From Marinimicrococcus sp033875255 (GTDB lineage Bacteria; Pseudomonadota; Alphaproteobacteria; Geminicoccales; Geminicoccaceae): a stretch of DNA of 64,000 nt. Of this stretch, positions 1 through 8,704 are shown one piece after another. Position 1 is the first letter of the stretch; every line of letters begins with the position of its first letter. The stretch lies in assembly GCA_033875255.1 (NCBI GenBank), contig JAWZSN010000008.1, positions 62,001 to 126,000 on the forward strand, read 5' to 3'. The notes below the pieces were generated by a model, which saw only the letters and a program-made list of their open reading frames with translations, was not told the DNA's origin and searched no databases. A program made the translations under genes and the position numbers.

Positions 1-10
1 CGCCGCCCGA

Positions 11-44
11 GGCGGGGCGGCGGGCTAGGCCCGTCCGCCCCGCC
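11..44 (-). terminator. Strong hairpin after the dctPQM operon
   Basis: The arms GGCGGGGCGG (11-20) and CCGCCCCGCC (35-44) are perfect complements. The loop holds a second inverted repeat, CGGGC-TAG-GCCCG (21-33), so one stem of about 15 pairs with a single bulged T can form. It starts 6 bases beyond the dctM stop codon and is read on the minus strand as the operon end. No clear T-tract follows, so Rho-independent action is inferred from position and stability only. Confidence 0.6.
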
Positions 45-50
45 GCGTGG

Positions 51-1331
51 TCAGCGATAGACCAGCGTCGGCAGCCACATCGAGAAGGCGGGGACGAAGG
101 TCACCACCAGCAGGACCAGCACCAGCGGCACCAGGAACGGCATGGTGGCCGAGGCGCAGCGCTCGAACGGCAGGCCGGAGACCCGTGAGAGCACGTAGAG
201 CACCATGCCGACCGGCGGGGTGAGCAGGCCGATCATCAGGTTGAGCACCATGATGACGCCGAAATGCACCGGATCGACGCCGACCTTGATGGCGATCGGC
301 AGCAGGACCGGCACCAGGATGGTGATCGCCGCGATCGTTTCCATGAAGCAGCCGACCGCGAACAGGATCAGGTTGATGAGGAGCAGGATCAGGATCTTGT
401 TCTCGGTCAGCGACAGGATGGCGGCGGAAAGATGCTCGGGCATCCGGGCGCTGGTGAGGATCCAGGCGAAGATCGAGGCGCCGGCGACGATCAGGAGGAT
501 GATCGCGGTGGTCTCGATGGTGTCCATGCTGACCCGCATGAAGTGCCGCCAGGTCAGGGTGCGGTAGACGAGGAGGCCCAGCACGAGCGCGTAGCCGACC
601 GCGGCGATCGCCGCCTCGGTGGGGGTGAACACGCCGGTGAGGATACCGCCCACGATGATCGTCGGGGTCATCAGCGAGAGGAAGGCGCGCTTGAAGGTCT
701 TGCCGAGCAGCGGGACGGAGAAGCGCGCGTCGCGCGGGTAGTTGCGGCGGCGCGCGTACCAGCCGACCATCCCCATCAGCGCCAGCGCCATCAGCAGGCC
801 GGGCACGAAGCCGGCGGCGAAGAGCTGGCCGATCGAGGCGTTGGCGAGCACCCCGTAGATGACCATGGGCAGGCTCGGCGGAATGATCGGGCCGATGGTC
901 GAGGAGGCGGCGGTGACGGCCACGGCGAAATCGTCGTCGTAGCCGGCGTCGCGCATCGCCTTGATCTCGATGGTCCCGAGCCCGCCGGCGTCGGCCACGG
1001 CCGCCCCGGACATGCCGGCAAAGATCACCGAGGCGCCGACATTGACGTGGCCGAGCCCGCCGCGCATCCAGCCGACCAGCGCCATGGCGAAGGCGAAGAT
1101 GCGGTTGGTGATGCCGGCCTCGTTCATCAGATTGCCGGCGAGGATGAAGAACGGGATGGCCAGCAGCGGGAAGCTGTCGACGCCGCCGACCATGCGGTGC
1201 AGGACAACGAGATCCGGCACCGTGCCGGCCACGAGGATCGCCAGCAGCGAGGATCCCGCCAGGGCCAGCGCCACCGGCAGCCCCATCACGATCATCACCA
1301 AAAGGGCGATGAAGAGAGTCCAAAGCATCAT
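51..1331 (-). CDS. dctM: TRAP transporter large permease subunit (DctM)
   Basis: The 426-residue protein is a polytopic inner-membrane permease of the tripartite ATP-independent periplasmic family. It uses the ion gradient to import a substrate, usually an organic acid, delivered by the DctP protein. Hydrophobic segments run through the whole length, and the family-typical stretches GLGTIEIKAMRDAGY and STIGPIIPPSLPMVIYG are present. Length matches DctM (about 425). The gene starts at the first of two adjacent ATG codons, overlapping the dctQ stop as ATGA, so it is probably translationally coupled. It is last in a dctP-dctQ-dctM operon, just before a strong hairpin. The substrate cannot be read from the sequence; the divergent glyoxylate genes make a C2-C4 hydroxy or keto acid a reasonable guess. 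Confidence 0.93.
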   Translation of the reverse strand: MMLWTLFIALLVMIVMGLPVALALAGSSLLAILVAGTVPDLVVLHRMVGGVDSFPLLAIPFFILAGNLMNEAGITNRIFAFAMALVGWMRGGLGHVNVGASVIFAGMSGAAVADAGGLGTIEIKAMRDAGYDDDFAVAVTAASSTIGPIIPPSLPMVIYGVLANASIGQLFAAGFVPGLLMALALMGMVGWYARRRNYPRDARFSVPLLGKTFKRAFLSLMTPTIIVGGILTGVFTPTEAAIAAVGYALVLGLLVYRTLTWRHFMRVSMDTIETTAIILLIVAGASIFAWILTSARMPEHLSAAILSLTENKILILLLINLILFAVGCFMETIAAITILVPVLLPIAIKVGVDPVHFGVIMVLNLMIGLLTPPVGMVLYVLSRVSGLPFERCASATMPFLVPLVLVLLVVTFVPAFSMWLPTLVYR

Positions 1332-1909
1332 GTGGTCGGCCTCGGCGCGTCGTCGGTCTTCTCGAGATCGCTGTAGCCCTGGCGCCAGTGACGCCAGGTC
1401 ACCTGGATGGCGCGCAGGAACATGATGGAGAAGCCGGCCAGCACGACCCAGTAGAGCAGGCCGATCGGCAGGTCGATCGACGCCATGCGCTGGTTGCCCA
1501 TCAGGTTCAGGATCTTCCAAGAAAGGTAGATGAAGTAGCCCAGCAGCAGCAGCCGGACGACATCGACAAAGGTCGCCAGCGTCCGGCTCGCTGAGCCCTT
1601 CAGATACCGGTAGAAAAACTCGACATGAATGTGTGTATTCTTCTTCACGGCGATGGTGGCGCCGAGGAAGGTCACCGCTATCAGAAGATAGCGCGCGACC
1701 TCCTCGGTCCAGGCAAGCGAGTCGTTGAGGACGTAGCGGGTGAAGAACTGGACGAACACCACTGCCGCGAGAATCCAGAACAGCACGAACGTCACGCCGT
1801 CCTCGATTCCCAGCTCCGACATCCGAAAGTCGGGCTGCTGCCCGTCGAACTCCGGCGCGTGGTGCTCTTGCGCGCCGGTCTCGGCCACGGGCCTGCCGTC
1901 TTCCGCCAT
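1328..1909 (-). CDS. dctQ: TRAP transporter small permease subunit (DctQ)
   Basis: This 193-residue membrane protein has four predicted hydrophobic helices, including VTFVLFWILAAVVFVQFFTR and a segment near YLLIAVTFLGATIAVKK, the usual DctQ layout. The signature (F)TRYVLNDSLAWTEEVARYLL is typical of the family. The small subunit packs against DctM and is needed for transport. A GTG two codons upstream (1915) is also open, but GGAGG lies directly against it and six bases before the ATG at 1909, so ATG is the better start. The N-terminus of about 45 residues is polar and slightly longer than usual. The stop overlaps the dctM start. Confidence 0.9.
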   Translation of the reverse strand: MAEDGRPVAETGAQEHHAPEFDGQQPDFRMSELGIEDGVTFVLFWILAAVVFVQFFTRYVLNDSLAWTEEVARYLLIAVTFLGATIAVKKNTHIHVEFFYRYLKGSASRTLATFVDVVRLLLLGYFIYLSWKILNLMGNQRMASIDLPIGLLYWVVLAGFSIMFLRAIQVTWRHWRQGYSDLEKTDDAPRPTT

Positions 1910-1945
1910 CTTCACCCTCCGTTGCCCCGCCTTGTTGCCTGAGGC

Positions 1946-2929
1946 CTAGTTCGCCAGCGCCTGCAGGCGGTCGTACTGCTCCTTGGTCCATGTCGCCGAG
2001 GGGCCGGTCAGCGAGGGCTGGAGGGCCGCACGGAACGCCTCGCGGTCGACGTCGGTGATCACCGTCTCGCCCATCGTCACGAACTCGGTGCGCAGCCTGT
2101 CCTCGGCCTCACGGACATCGTCGGTCGCCTTGGCAGCGGCCTCCTTGAAGATCTCCGTGAAGATCGTCTTGTCCTCGTCGGAGAGCCGGTTCCACAGCGG
2201 CGCGCCGATCACCGTGATCAGGCTCTCGGTGATGTGCCCGGTCAGGTTGATGGTGTCCTGAACCTCGTAGAACTTCTTGGCCAGGATGGTCGGCAGGGGG
2301 TTCTCCTGGGCGTCCACCGTGCCGGTCTGCAAGGCCAGATAGACCTCGGCGAAGGCGATCGGTGCGGCATTGGCGCCCACGCCCTTGGGGAACATCAAAT
2401 AGAGCGGCGCGTCGGGAACGCGGATCTTCAGACCCTTCATGTCCTCAGGCGTACGGATCGGCTTGTTGGCCGTGACGTGCCGCTCGCCGTAATAGGTCAT
2501 CCCGACAATCTTGTTGCCGGTCTTCTCCTTGTAGCCCTCGGCGAGCTCGTCGAAGAGCTCGCTGTCCTTGTAGCTCTGCCAGTGGTCGAAACCGCTGAAG
2601 ATGTAGGGAGCGCCGGCGATGGCCAGGGGCCCGTAATAGTTTCCGGCGAAGGCGGTGCCGGTATAGATGATGTCGACGGTGCCCAGGGTCAGGCCCTGGT
2701 TGATGTCCGACTCCTTGCCCAGCGAGGAGGCAGGGTAGACCTCCATCGTGTAGCGGCCGTCGGTGCGCTCCGCGATCTGCTCGGCCGCCCACAGCGCCCA
2801 CTTCTGGTAGGGCTCGGAGGACTCGTAGACATGGGCGAACTTGAGCTGCTCTTGCGCGTTGGCAGCGCCGCCCATCAGCAGCGATCCGGCGATGCCGGCG
2901 GCGATACCCAGGGTTCGTGTCGAGATCAT
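1946..2929 (-). CDS. dctP: TRAP transporter substrate-binding protein (DctP)
   Basis: The 327-residue periplasmic solute receptor is first in the dctPQM operon. It begins with an Sec signal peptide (STRTLGIAAGIAGSLLMGG, cleavage near ANA-QEQ). The mature part has the DctP-fold motifs: KFAHVYESSEPYQKWALWA at the N-terminus, and GLKIRVPDAPLYL, which carries the conserved arginine that usually binds a substrate carboxylate. The start is set by AGGAGG six bases upstream of ATG 2929; an open frame extends further upstream but lacks a signal sequence and ribosome site. Because it is carboxylate-selective by family, an organic acid is the likely ligand, but its identity is unknown. It is divergent from gcl across a 517-base intergenic region. 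Confidence 0.92.
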   Translation of the reverse strand: MISTRTLGIAAGIAGSLLMGGAANAQEQLKFAHVYESSEPYQKWALWAAEQIAERTDGRYTMEVYPASSLGKESDINQGLTLGTVDIIYTGTAFAGNYYGPLAIAGAPYIFSGFDHWQSYKDSELFDELAEGYKEKTGNKIVGMTYYGERHVTANKPIRTPEDMKGLKIRVPDAPLYLMFPKGVGANAAPIAFAEVYLALQTGTVDAQENPLPTILAKKFYEVQDTINLTGHITESLITVIGAPLWNRLSDEDKTIFTEIFKEAAAKATDDVREAEDRLRTEFVTMGETVITDVDREAFRAALQPSLTGPSATWTKEQYDRLQALAN

Positions 2930-3446
2930 CGATAGCCTCCTGTGCCGGGGCGCGCGTGGCGGCACCCCCGGTCGCTTGGTCGACGAACTGGCGCGCACGC
3001 CGGGCACGAGCGTCTTGTCAGGCGCCCGTCCGCCGTATCCGTCCGCGCTTGGCGATGGCCGGAGGATCGCCTCGCGTCGTCGCAGATGCAAGCCGTTGAT
3101 CCGGCTCCGGGAGGAGATTGCATGGCGCGCCGCCGCTTCCCGTCACCCGCAGGCGCTAAAAACATGCAGAAGGAGACTTATGACAAAAACATGATGGACA
3201 GATGATCGAATGAGCGCCGCATCGTGGAATGACGCGTCGTGGCACGGGACCGTCGAGATCCTCGACAGGCCTGCGGGTCGGCTGGGCCGAGCGAGGCCGC
3301 GCGATTCTTACCCGGAGGTTGTGCCAAGTATCTGGCATGGCCGCGAAATCCTTGGTGCTTCCACATCATGGCGAGGTTCTTGAAGTGCGTTGCGCCGCTG
3401 CCTTCGGCTCGTATTCTTCAATGAGCGAGCTTCGGGAGGTTGCGTC
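2930..3446. other. Divergent promoter region between dctP and gcl
   Basis: This 517-base stretch separates two divergent operons and should hold both promoters. It is locally A-rich near 3158-3215, unlike its surroundings. It contains a well-placed AGAAGGAG (3168-3175) followed by a 4-codon frame (ATG 3180) and a chain of overlapping short frames that leads into a 57-codon frame (3210-3383). It also holds an inverted repeat at 3322-3337. No convincing protein-coding gene was recognised. Confidence 0.5.
3322..3337. promoter_or_regulatory. Inverted repeat, candidate operator upstream of gcl
   Basis: TGCCA-AGTATC-TGGCA is a perfect 5-base inverted repeat with a 6-base spacer, 110 bases before the gcl start. 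The size fits a dimeric repressor or LysR-type site. No regulator gene is adjacent, so the binding protein is unknown. Confidence 0.3.
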
Positions 3447-5288
3447 ATGGCGAGGATGACGGCGGTGGAAGCGGCGGTGCGTGTCCTGGACAAGGAAGGC
3501 GTCAGCGTGGCCTTCGGCGTGCCGGGGGCGGCGATCAACCCGCTTTATGCCGCGATGCGCGCGGATGGCAGGATCCGCCACATTCTGGCGCGCCACGTCG
3601 AGGGCGCCGCCCACATGGCCGACGGCTATAGCCGCGCCGTGGCAGGCAATATCGGCGTGTGTCTCGGGACCTCGGGGCCGGCCGGCACCGACATGATCAC
3701 CGGCCTCTATGCGGCCATCGCCGATTCGGTCCCGATCCTGTGCATCACCGGCCAGGCGCCGCGGGCCAAGCTGCACAAGGAGGATTTCCAGGCGGTCGAC
3801 ATCGAGGCCATCGCCAGGCCCGTCACCAAATGGGCGGTCACGGTGCGCGAGCCCGGCCTCGTGCCGCGGGTGCTGCAGCAGGCCTTCCATGTCATGCGCT
3901 CGGGCCGGCCGGGCCCGGTGCTGGTCGACCTGCCGGTCGACGTGCAGACTGCCCTGATCGAGTTCGACATCGACACCTACGAGCCCCTGGCCGTCTTCAA
4001 GCCCAGGGCCAGCCGCCGCCAGGTCGAGAAGGCGCTGGCGATGCTCAATGGCAGCGAGCGGCCGCTGATCGTGGCCGGCGGCGGCATCATCAACGCCGAC
4101 GCCTCGGCGCTGCTCGTGGAGCTCGCCGAGATCCTGGGCGTGCCGGTGATCCCGACCCTCATGGGCTGGGGCGCCATTCCCGACGATCACAGGCTCATGG
4201 CCGGCATGGTCGGTCTGCAGACCAGCCACCGCTACGGCAACCGCACCTTCCTCAAGTCCGATTTCGTGCTGGGCATCGGCAATCGCTGGGCCAACCGGCA
4301 TACGGGCTCGATCGAGAGCTACACCGAGGGCCGCCGGTTCGTGCATGTCGACATCGAGCCCACCCAGATCGGCCGCGTGTTCAATCCCGACCTCGGCATC
4401 GCCTCGGATGCCAAGGCGGCGCTGGAGCTGTTCGTCGAGATCGCGACGGCGTGGAAGGCCGCCGGAAAGCTCGCCGACCGCAGCGCCTGGGCGGCCGACT
4501 GCCTGCACCGCAAGGAGCACATGCTGCGCCGCAGCCATTTCGACGAGGTCCCGCTCAAGCCCCAGCGCGTCTATCAGGAGATGAACCAGGAGTTCGGGCG
4601 CGACACCTGCTATGTGAGCACGATCGGCCTCTCGCAGATCGCCGGCGCCCAGTTCCTGCACGTCTACCGGCCGCGCAACTGGATCAATTGCGGCCAGGCG
4701 GGGCCGCTGGGATGGACGCTGCCTGCGGCGCTGGGCGTGCGTGCGGCAGATCCCGACCGCGAGATCGTGGCGCTCTCCGGCGACTACGACTTCCAGTTCC
4801 TCATCGAGGAGCTGGCGGTGGGGGCGCAGCACCGGCTGCCTTACCTGCACGTCGTCGTGAACAATTCCTATCTCGGCCTGATCCGCCAGGCGCAGCGCGG
4901 TTTTTCCATGGATTTCGAGGTCAGCCTCGCTTTCGAGAACATCAACAGCCCGGAGACGGGAAGCTACGGCGTCGACCATGTGGCGGTGGCCGAGGGGCTG
5001 GGCTGCAAGGCCATCCGGGTGAAGAGCCCCAACGAGTTCAAGGAGGCGTTCGCCCGGGCGCGGGCGCTGATGAAGGAGCACCAGGTGCCGGTGGTGCTCG
5101 AGTTCATCCTCGAGCGCGTCACCAACATCGCCATGGGCACCGAGATCCACAACGTCACCGAGTTCGAGGAGATCCTCTGCCTCGACCCGTCGCTGACGCT
5201 CGAGGACTCCTCGGGCTCGGTGCTGCAGACGCAGCCGGCCGCAGCGCCTGCTGCGACTCCCGTGGATCCGGCCGACGATTCGCGCTAG
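3447..5288 (+). CDS. gcl: Glyoxylate carboligase (tartronate-semialdehyde synthase)
   Basis: This ThDP-dependent enzyme condenses two glyoxylates to tartronate semialdehyde plus CO2. The 613-residue length is close to E. coli Gcl (593). The N-terminal PYR domain has AFGVPGAAINPLYAAMR. It carries RHVEGA at residues 49-54, with valine at position 51 where other ThDP enzymes have the catalytic glutamate; this substitution is diagnostic of Gcl. The C-terminal ThDP motif runs from GDYDFQF to VVVNN. Start ATG 3447 is chosen because GGGAGG lies 7 bases upstream and the protein then begins MARMTAVEAAV like the family. It is followed after 47 bases by a hydratase gene, probably in one transcript. The usual partners hyi and glxR are not next to it. 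Confidence 0.95.
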   Translation: MARMTAVEAAVRVLDKEGVSVAFGVPGAAINPLYAAMRADGRIRHILARHVEGAAHMADGYSRAVAGNIGVCLGTSGPAGTDMITGLYAAIADSVPILCITGQAPRAKLHKEDFQAVDIEAIARPVTKWAVTVREPGLVPRVLQQAFHVMRSGRPGPVLVDLPVDVQTALIEFDIDTYEPLAVFKPRASRRQVEKALAMLNGSERPLIVAGGGIINADASALLVELAEILGVPVIPTLMGWGAIPDDHRLMAGMVGLQTSHRYGNRTFLKSDFVLGIGNRWANRHTGSIESYTEGRRFVHVDIEPTQIGRVFNPDLGIASDAKAALELFVEIATAWKAAGKLADRSAWAADCLHRKEHMLRRSHFDEVPLKPQRVYQEMNQEFGRDTCYVSTIGLSQIAGAQFLHVYRPRNWINCGQAGPLGWTLPAALGVRAADPDREIVALSGDYDFQFLIEELAVGAQHRLPYLHVVVNNSYLGLIRQAQRGFSMDFEVSLAFENINSPETGSYGVDHVAVAEGLGCKAIRVKSPNEFKEAFARARALMKEHQVPVVLEFILERVTNIAMGTEIHNVTEFEEILCLDPSLTLEDSSGSVLQTQPAAAPAATPVDPADDSR

Positions 5289-5335
5289 GCCGTCCGCACC
5301 AGCCAGGATTCTGCACCCCTCGCCGAGGAACGCTC

Positions 5336-6091
5336 ATGCTCGCCCAGGATGCCCGGAAGATCGCCGACCTGCTGCTCGAGGCGCGCTGGCGCAGAATGCC
5401 GCTCGCTCCGGCAGAAGATCTTCCCGCACCCGCCAGCGCCGCCGACGCCTACACGATCCAGCGCCTGGTGAGCGGAGAGCTGGGCCCGGTCGCGGCCTGG
5501 AAGGTGGGCGCTGCCTCGCCGGAAGCCGAGCCCGGCATGGCGCCGATCCATCTGGTCCATGCCTCGCCCGCCAGCCTGCCTGCGGCGGGCTACCACCGGC
5601 TGGGGGTGGAGGTCGAGATCGCCTACCGGATCGGCCGGGATCTTCCGGCGCGGGACGAGCCCTGGACGCGCGAGGAGGTGGCGGCGGCGATCGACGCCGT
5701 CATGCCGGCCATCGAGGTGGTGGACACGCGGCTGGCTGCCCCGCTCGACGGCGAGCCGTTCTGGAAGCTCGCCGACTTCCAGCTCAATGGCGGGCTGGTG
5801 GTGGGCGCGCCGCGCGCCGACTGGCGGGCGGTGGACCCGCTGACGCAGCCGGTGCGCCTCGTGATCGACGGGGTCACGGTGGCCGAGGGCCGCGGCGGCA
5901 ACCCGGCGGGCGATCTCATGCGCCTGGTGACCTGGCTCGCCGGGAGTGCCGGCCGTGTGTTCGGCGGCCTGCGCCGGGGCCAGATCGTGACCACCGGCTC
6001 GCTCACCGGGCTGCGCTGGGTCGAGCCGGGTGCAAGGATCGGGGCCCTGCTCGACGGGCTGGGCGAGGTCTCGGTGGAGTTCCCCGGCTGA
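5336..6091 (+). CDS. 2-keto-4-pentenoate hydratase/FAH-fold protein
   Basis: The 251-residue protein belongs to the MhpD/fumarylacetoacetate hydrolase superfamily, whose members hydrate or decarboxylate 2-oxo acids using a divalent metal. Visible features are the N-terminal AYTIQRLV and AWKVG segments, the metal-site-like EVEIAYRIGRDLP, and AVMPAIEVVDTR, which supplies further acidic ligands. The length equals that of typical hydratases (about 260). A GAGGAA sequence precedes ATG 5336. Its position directly after gcl suggests it acts on a short 2-oxo acid in the same catabolic route, but the substrate is not deducible. Decarboxylase or lyase activity is an alternative within this superfamily. 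Confidence 0.82.
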   Translation: MLAQDARKIADLLLEARWRRMPLAPAEDLPAPASAADAYTIQRLVSGELGPVAAWKVGAASPEAEPGMAPIHLVHASPASLPAAGYHRLGVEVEIAYRIGRDLPARDEPWTREEVAAAIDAVMPAIEVVDTRLAAPLDGEPFWKLADFQLNGGLVVGAPRADWRAVDPLTQPVRLVIDGVTVAEGRGGNPAGDLMRLVTWLAGSAGRVFGGLRRGQIVTTGSLTGLRWVEPGARIGALLDGLGEVSVEFPG

Positions 6092-6124
6092 GCGGCCGCG
6101 GGCGACCGCCCAGCGCGGGCGCTC
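6090..6124. terminator. Hairpin between convergent genes
   Basis: The 34-base gap between two convergent stop codons contains outer arms GAGCG (6090-6094) and CGCTC (6120-6124) and an inner stem GGGC-GACC-GCCC (6100-6111). The position suits a bidirectional terminator. The stem is interrupted and no T-tract is present, so confidence is modest. Confidence 0.4.
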
Positions 6125-6125
6125 C

Positions 6126-7325
6126 TCAGGCCGTTCGCCGCTGCGGCTCCATCGCTTCGCCGGCGAGGCTTCCAGCCAGATGGTCGAGAGCCGCCTGGAC
6201 GCCGCCCGCCTCGTGCGGCACGCCGGCCAGCCTCATGCCCATCTCGACACCGCTGAGCGTGCCGCAGAGCATGAGATCGTTGAAATGGCCCAGATGGCCG
6301 ATCCGGAAGACCTTGCCCTTGAGCTTGGTCAGGCCGGCGCCCAGCGACATGTCGAACTTCTCGAGGATCACCTTGCGCAGCGCGTCGGCGTCATGGCCCT
6401 CGGGCATCATCACCGTGGTGAGCGCGGCGCTATGCTCGCGCGCATCGGCGCAGAGGATCTCCAGCCCCCAGGCCCGCACTGCCCGCCGCGTCGCCTCGGC
6501 ATGGCGCTCGTGGCGCGCAAAGACGGCCGGCAGCCCCTCCTCGAGCAGCATCGCGACGGCCTCCCGCAGGCCAAAGAGGAGGTTGGTCGCCGGGGTGTAG
6601 GGGAAGAACCCGGTGGCGTTGGCAGCCAGCATCTCCTCCCAGCTCCAGAAGGAGCGCGGCAGGCGCGCCGTCTTGGAGGCGGCCAGCGCCTTCTCGCTCA
6701 CCGCGTTGAAGGACAGGCCCGGCGGCAGCATCAGCCCCTTTTGCGAGCCCGACACGGTGACATCGACGCCCCATTCGTCGTGGCGGTAGTCGATGGAGCC
6801 GAGCGAGCTGATCGTATCGACCAGGAAGAGCGCCGGATGGCCCGCCCGGTCGATGGCCCGGCGGATCTCGTCGATCCGCGAGGTGACGCCGGTCGAGGTC
6901 TCGTTGTGGACCACGCAGACCGCCTTGATGGCGTGCGAGCGGTCGGCGGCGAGGCGCGCCTCGATCTCCTGCGGGTCGGCGCCGTGGCGCCAGTCACCCG
7001 GGATGAGCTCCACCTCGAGGCCCAGCCGGCCCGCCATCTGCTGCCACAGGCTGGCAAAATGCCCGGTCTCGCTCATCAGCACCCGGTCGCCGGGCGAGAG
7101 CGTGTTGACCAATGCCGCCTCCCAGGCCCCGGTGCCCGAGGCCGGGTAGATGATCACCGGCTGACGGGTCTGGAAGATCTCCTTGATGCCGGCCAGCACT
7201 TCCTGGCCGAGCCTTTGGAACTCCGGGCCCCGGTGATCGATGGTCGGCCGGTCGATCGCGCGCAGCACCCGGTCGGGCACATTGGTCGGACCCGGTATCT
7301 GCAGAAAATGACGCCCTGACGGCAT
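6126..7325 (-). CDS. sgaA: Serine-glyoxylate aminotransferase
   Basis: This 399-residue class V PLP enzyme transfers the amino group of serine (or alanine) to glyoxylate, giving hydroxypyruvate and glycine, a core step of the serine cycle and photorespiratory-type routes. The N-terminal LQIPGPTNVPDRVL and PASGTGAWEAAL are family hallmarks. The PLP lysine is K196 in SGSQKGLMLPPG, and the preceding aspartate is in FLVDTISSLG. The C-terminal FRIGHLGHFND is also typical of SGAT. Length matches Hyphomicrobium and Methylobacterium SgaA. It is transcribed toward gcl and its hydratase, so three glyoxylate-related genes sit together although on opposite strands. An alanine-glyoxylate aminotransferase role is the main alternative. 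Confidence 0.92.
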   Translation of the reverse strand: MPSGRHFLQIPGPTNVPDRVLRAIDRPTIDHRGPEFQRLGQEVLAGIKEIFQTRQPVIIYPASGTGAWEAALVNTLSPGDRVLMSETGHFASLWQQMAGRLGLEVELIPGDWRHGADPQEIEARLAADRSHAIKAVCVVHNETSTGVTSRIDEIRRAIDRAGHPALFLVDTISSLGSIDYRHDEWGVDVTVSGSQKGLMLPPGLSFNAVSEKALAASKTARLPRSFWSWEEMLAANATGFFPYTPATNLLFGLREAVAMLLEEGLPAVFARHERHAEATRRAVRAWGLEILCADAREHSAALTTVMMPEGHDADALRKVILEKFDMSLGAGLTKLKGKVFRIGHLGHFNDLMLCGTLSGVEMGMRLAGVPHEAGGVQAALDHLAGSLAGEAMEPQRRTA

Positions 7326-7519
7326 GGTCTGGCCCCTCCCTCTCGTCGTGCGTTCTCACCCCGCCCTCCCCGCCTCGCGGCGCGGATCGACGGCGGCGGC
7401 CCCGTCAGGCGCGTGCCGCGCCAGGCCGACAGGAGTCTCCTGTAGCGCCTTCGCCGCCGGGGGGCCACTGGTGGGCGCTTGCCGGGGTGCCCCTCCTGCG
7501 GCGCCCCGGCCCTGCCACA

Positions 7520-8704
7520 TCACCGGCCGCGGCCCGGTGCCTCCTGCTGGCGGGCGAGGCCGGCGACGATGCGGGCGGCGAGCATGGGTGCCGTGGTGAA
7601 CTTGACGTCGACGGCGCTGATCAGGCCTTTCGGGCCGCCATGTGCGGCGTGCTCGACCAGCACCGGGCGGTCGGCGAGCTCGGCCGAGCCGTCGCGTGCT
7701 GCCGGCAACAGTCCCGCCATGACCCGGCGCACATCCCGCGGCCCGGCCTCGAGGCCCGGCAAAGCGTCGTTGAGATCGGCCAGGAACGCCGCGATCGAGG
7801 CATCGTCGGGGACCGGCCGGGCAACGGCGCCCGGCCAGGGCAGGTGCCAGGTGCCGGCATAGGTGCCGCCGTCGAGCGGGTAGACGAACAGCACCGGCGC
7901 ATCCGCCCGGGCGGCCTGGACAGCCAGCCCGGCATCGGCGGGCGGCGGCCGGTCGAGGAGGAGGTTGAAGGCCAGCGACGGGCGGAACAGTGCGGCAAGG
8001 TCGCGATCGAAGCGGGCGGCGAGGCCCCGGCTCCACGGTCCGGCGGCGAGAACCACCGCGTCGGCGGCCTCGCTCCAGCCGCACGCCGCAGCGACGCCGC
8101 GCACCCTGCCGCCTTCCACCGCCAGCCGCTCGATATTCGTGCCGGTGCGGATCTCGACGCCGGCGGCCAGTGCCTCCTCGGCCAGGGCGGCGATCAGCGC
8201 CCGGTCGTCGCGCACCACCGCGTCGTGCCACAGGGCGGCGCCCTGGAGCCCGTCCGGCCTCACCCGGGGAAACCGCTTCCTGGTCTCGGCTGGCGACAGG
8301 ACCCGGCCGCGCGGCAGATGGCGGTCGGCGGGTACGCGGCGATTGCGGTCGAAGGCGAGCAGCGCGTCGAGCGCGAAGGCGCCGCGGAACGGCAAAGGCC
8401 GCTTGAGGCCGCGGCCGTAGAGGGGCATCAGGCAGGGCAGCGGCTCGATCAGGGCGGGATAGCGGCGCAGCCAGTGGGCGCGGGCGGCGATCGACTTGCG
8501 GTGGCGGACGAGATCGAGCCGCTGGAGATAGCGCAGGCCGCCATGGAGCAGCCGGAACCACGCCGCCGAGGTCTCCCCGGCCAGCCGCTCGCCGCGCTCG
8601 ACCAGGAGCGTGCGCCGCCCGCTGCGCGCCGCCTCGGCGGCGGTGCACAGGCCGAGCACGCCGCCGCCCACCACCACGACATCGAACCGCGCCATGCCCG
8701 TCAC
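7520..8704 (-). CDS. FAD-dependent oxidoreductase, glycerol-3-phosphate dehydrogenase-like
   Basis: The protein of about 394 residues is a DAO-fold flavoprotein. The N-terminal FDVVVVGGGVLGLCTA is the FAD dinucleotide-binding loop. GETSAAWFRLLHGGLRYL resembles the GlpD-type conserved region around the isoalloxazine, and VLAAGPWSRGL is the second FAD contact. It lacks the C-terminal extra domain of true GlpD (about 500 residues). Start GTG 8704 overlaps the asnB stop as GTGA; ATG 8695, three codons later, is an alternative. Its position immediately after asnB, in a run of surface-glycan genes, suggests oxidation of a polyol phosphate or amino compound used there; this is inference. Confidence 0.78.
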   Translation of the reverse strand: MTGMARFDVVVVGGGVLGLCTAAEAARSGRRTLLVERGERLAGETSAAWFRLLHGGLRYLQRLDLVRHRKSIAARAHWLRRYPALIEPLPCLMPLYGRGLKRPLPFRGAFALDALLAFDRNRRVPADRHLPRGRVLSPAETRKRFPRVRPDGLQGAALWHDAVVRDDRALIAALAEEALAAGVEIRTGTNIERLAVEGGRVRGVAAACGWSEAADAVVLAAGPWSRGLAARFDRDLAALFRPSLAFNLLLDRPPPADAGLAVQAARADAPVLFVYPLDGGTYAGTWHLPWPGAVARPVPDDASIAAFLADLNDALPGLEAGPRDVRRVMAGLLPAARDGSAELADRPVLVEHAAHGGPKGLISAVDVKFTTAPMLAARIVAGLARQQEAPGRGR

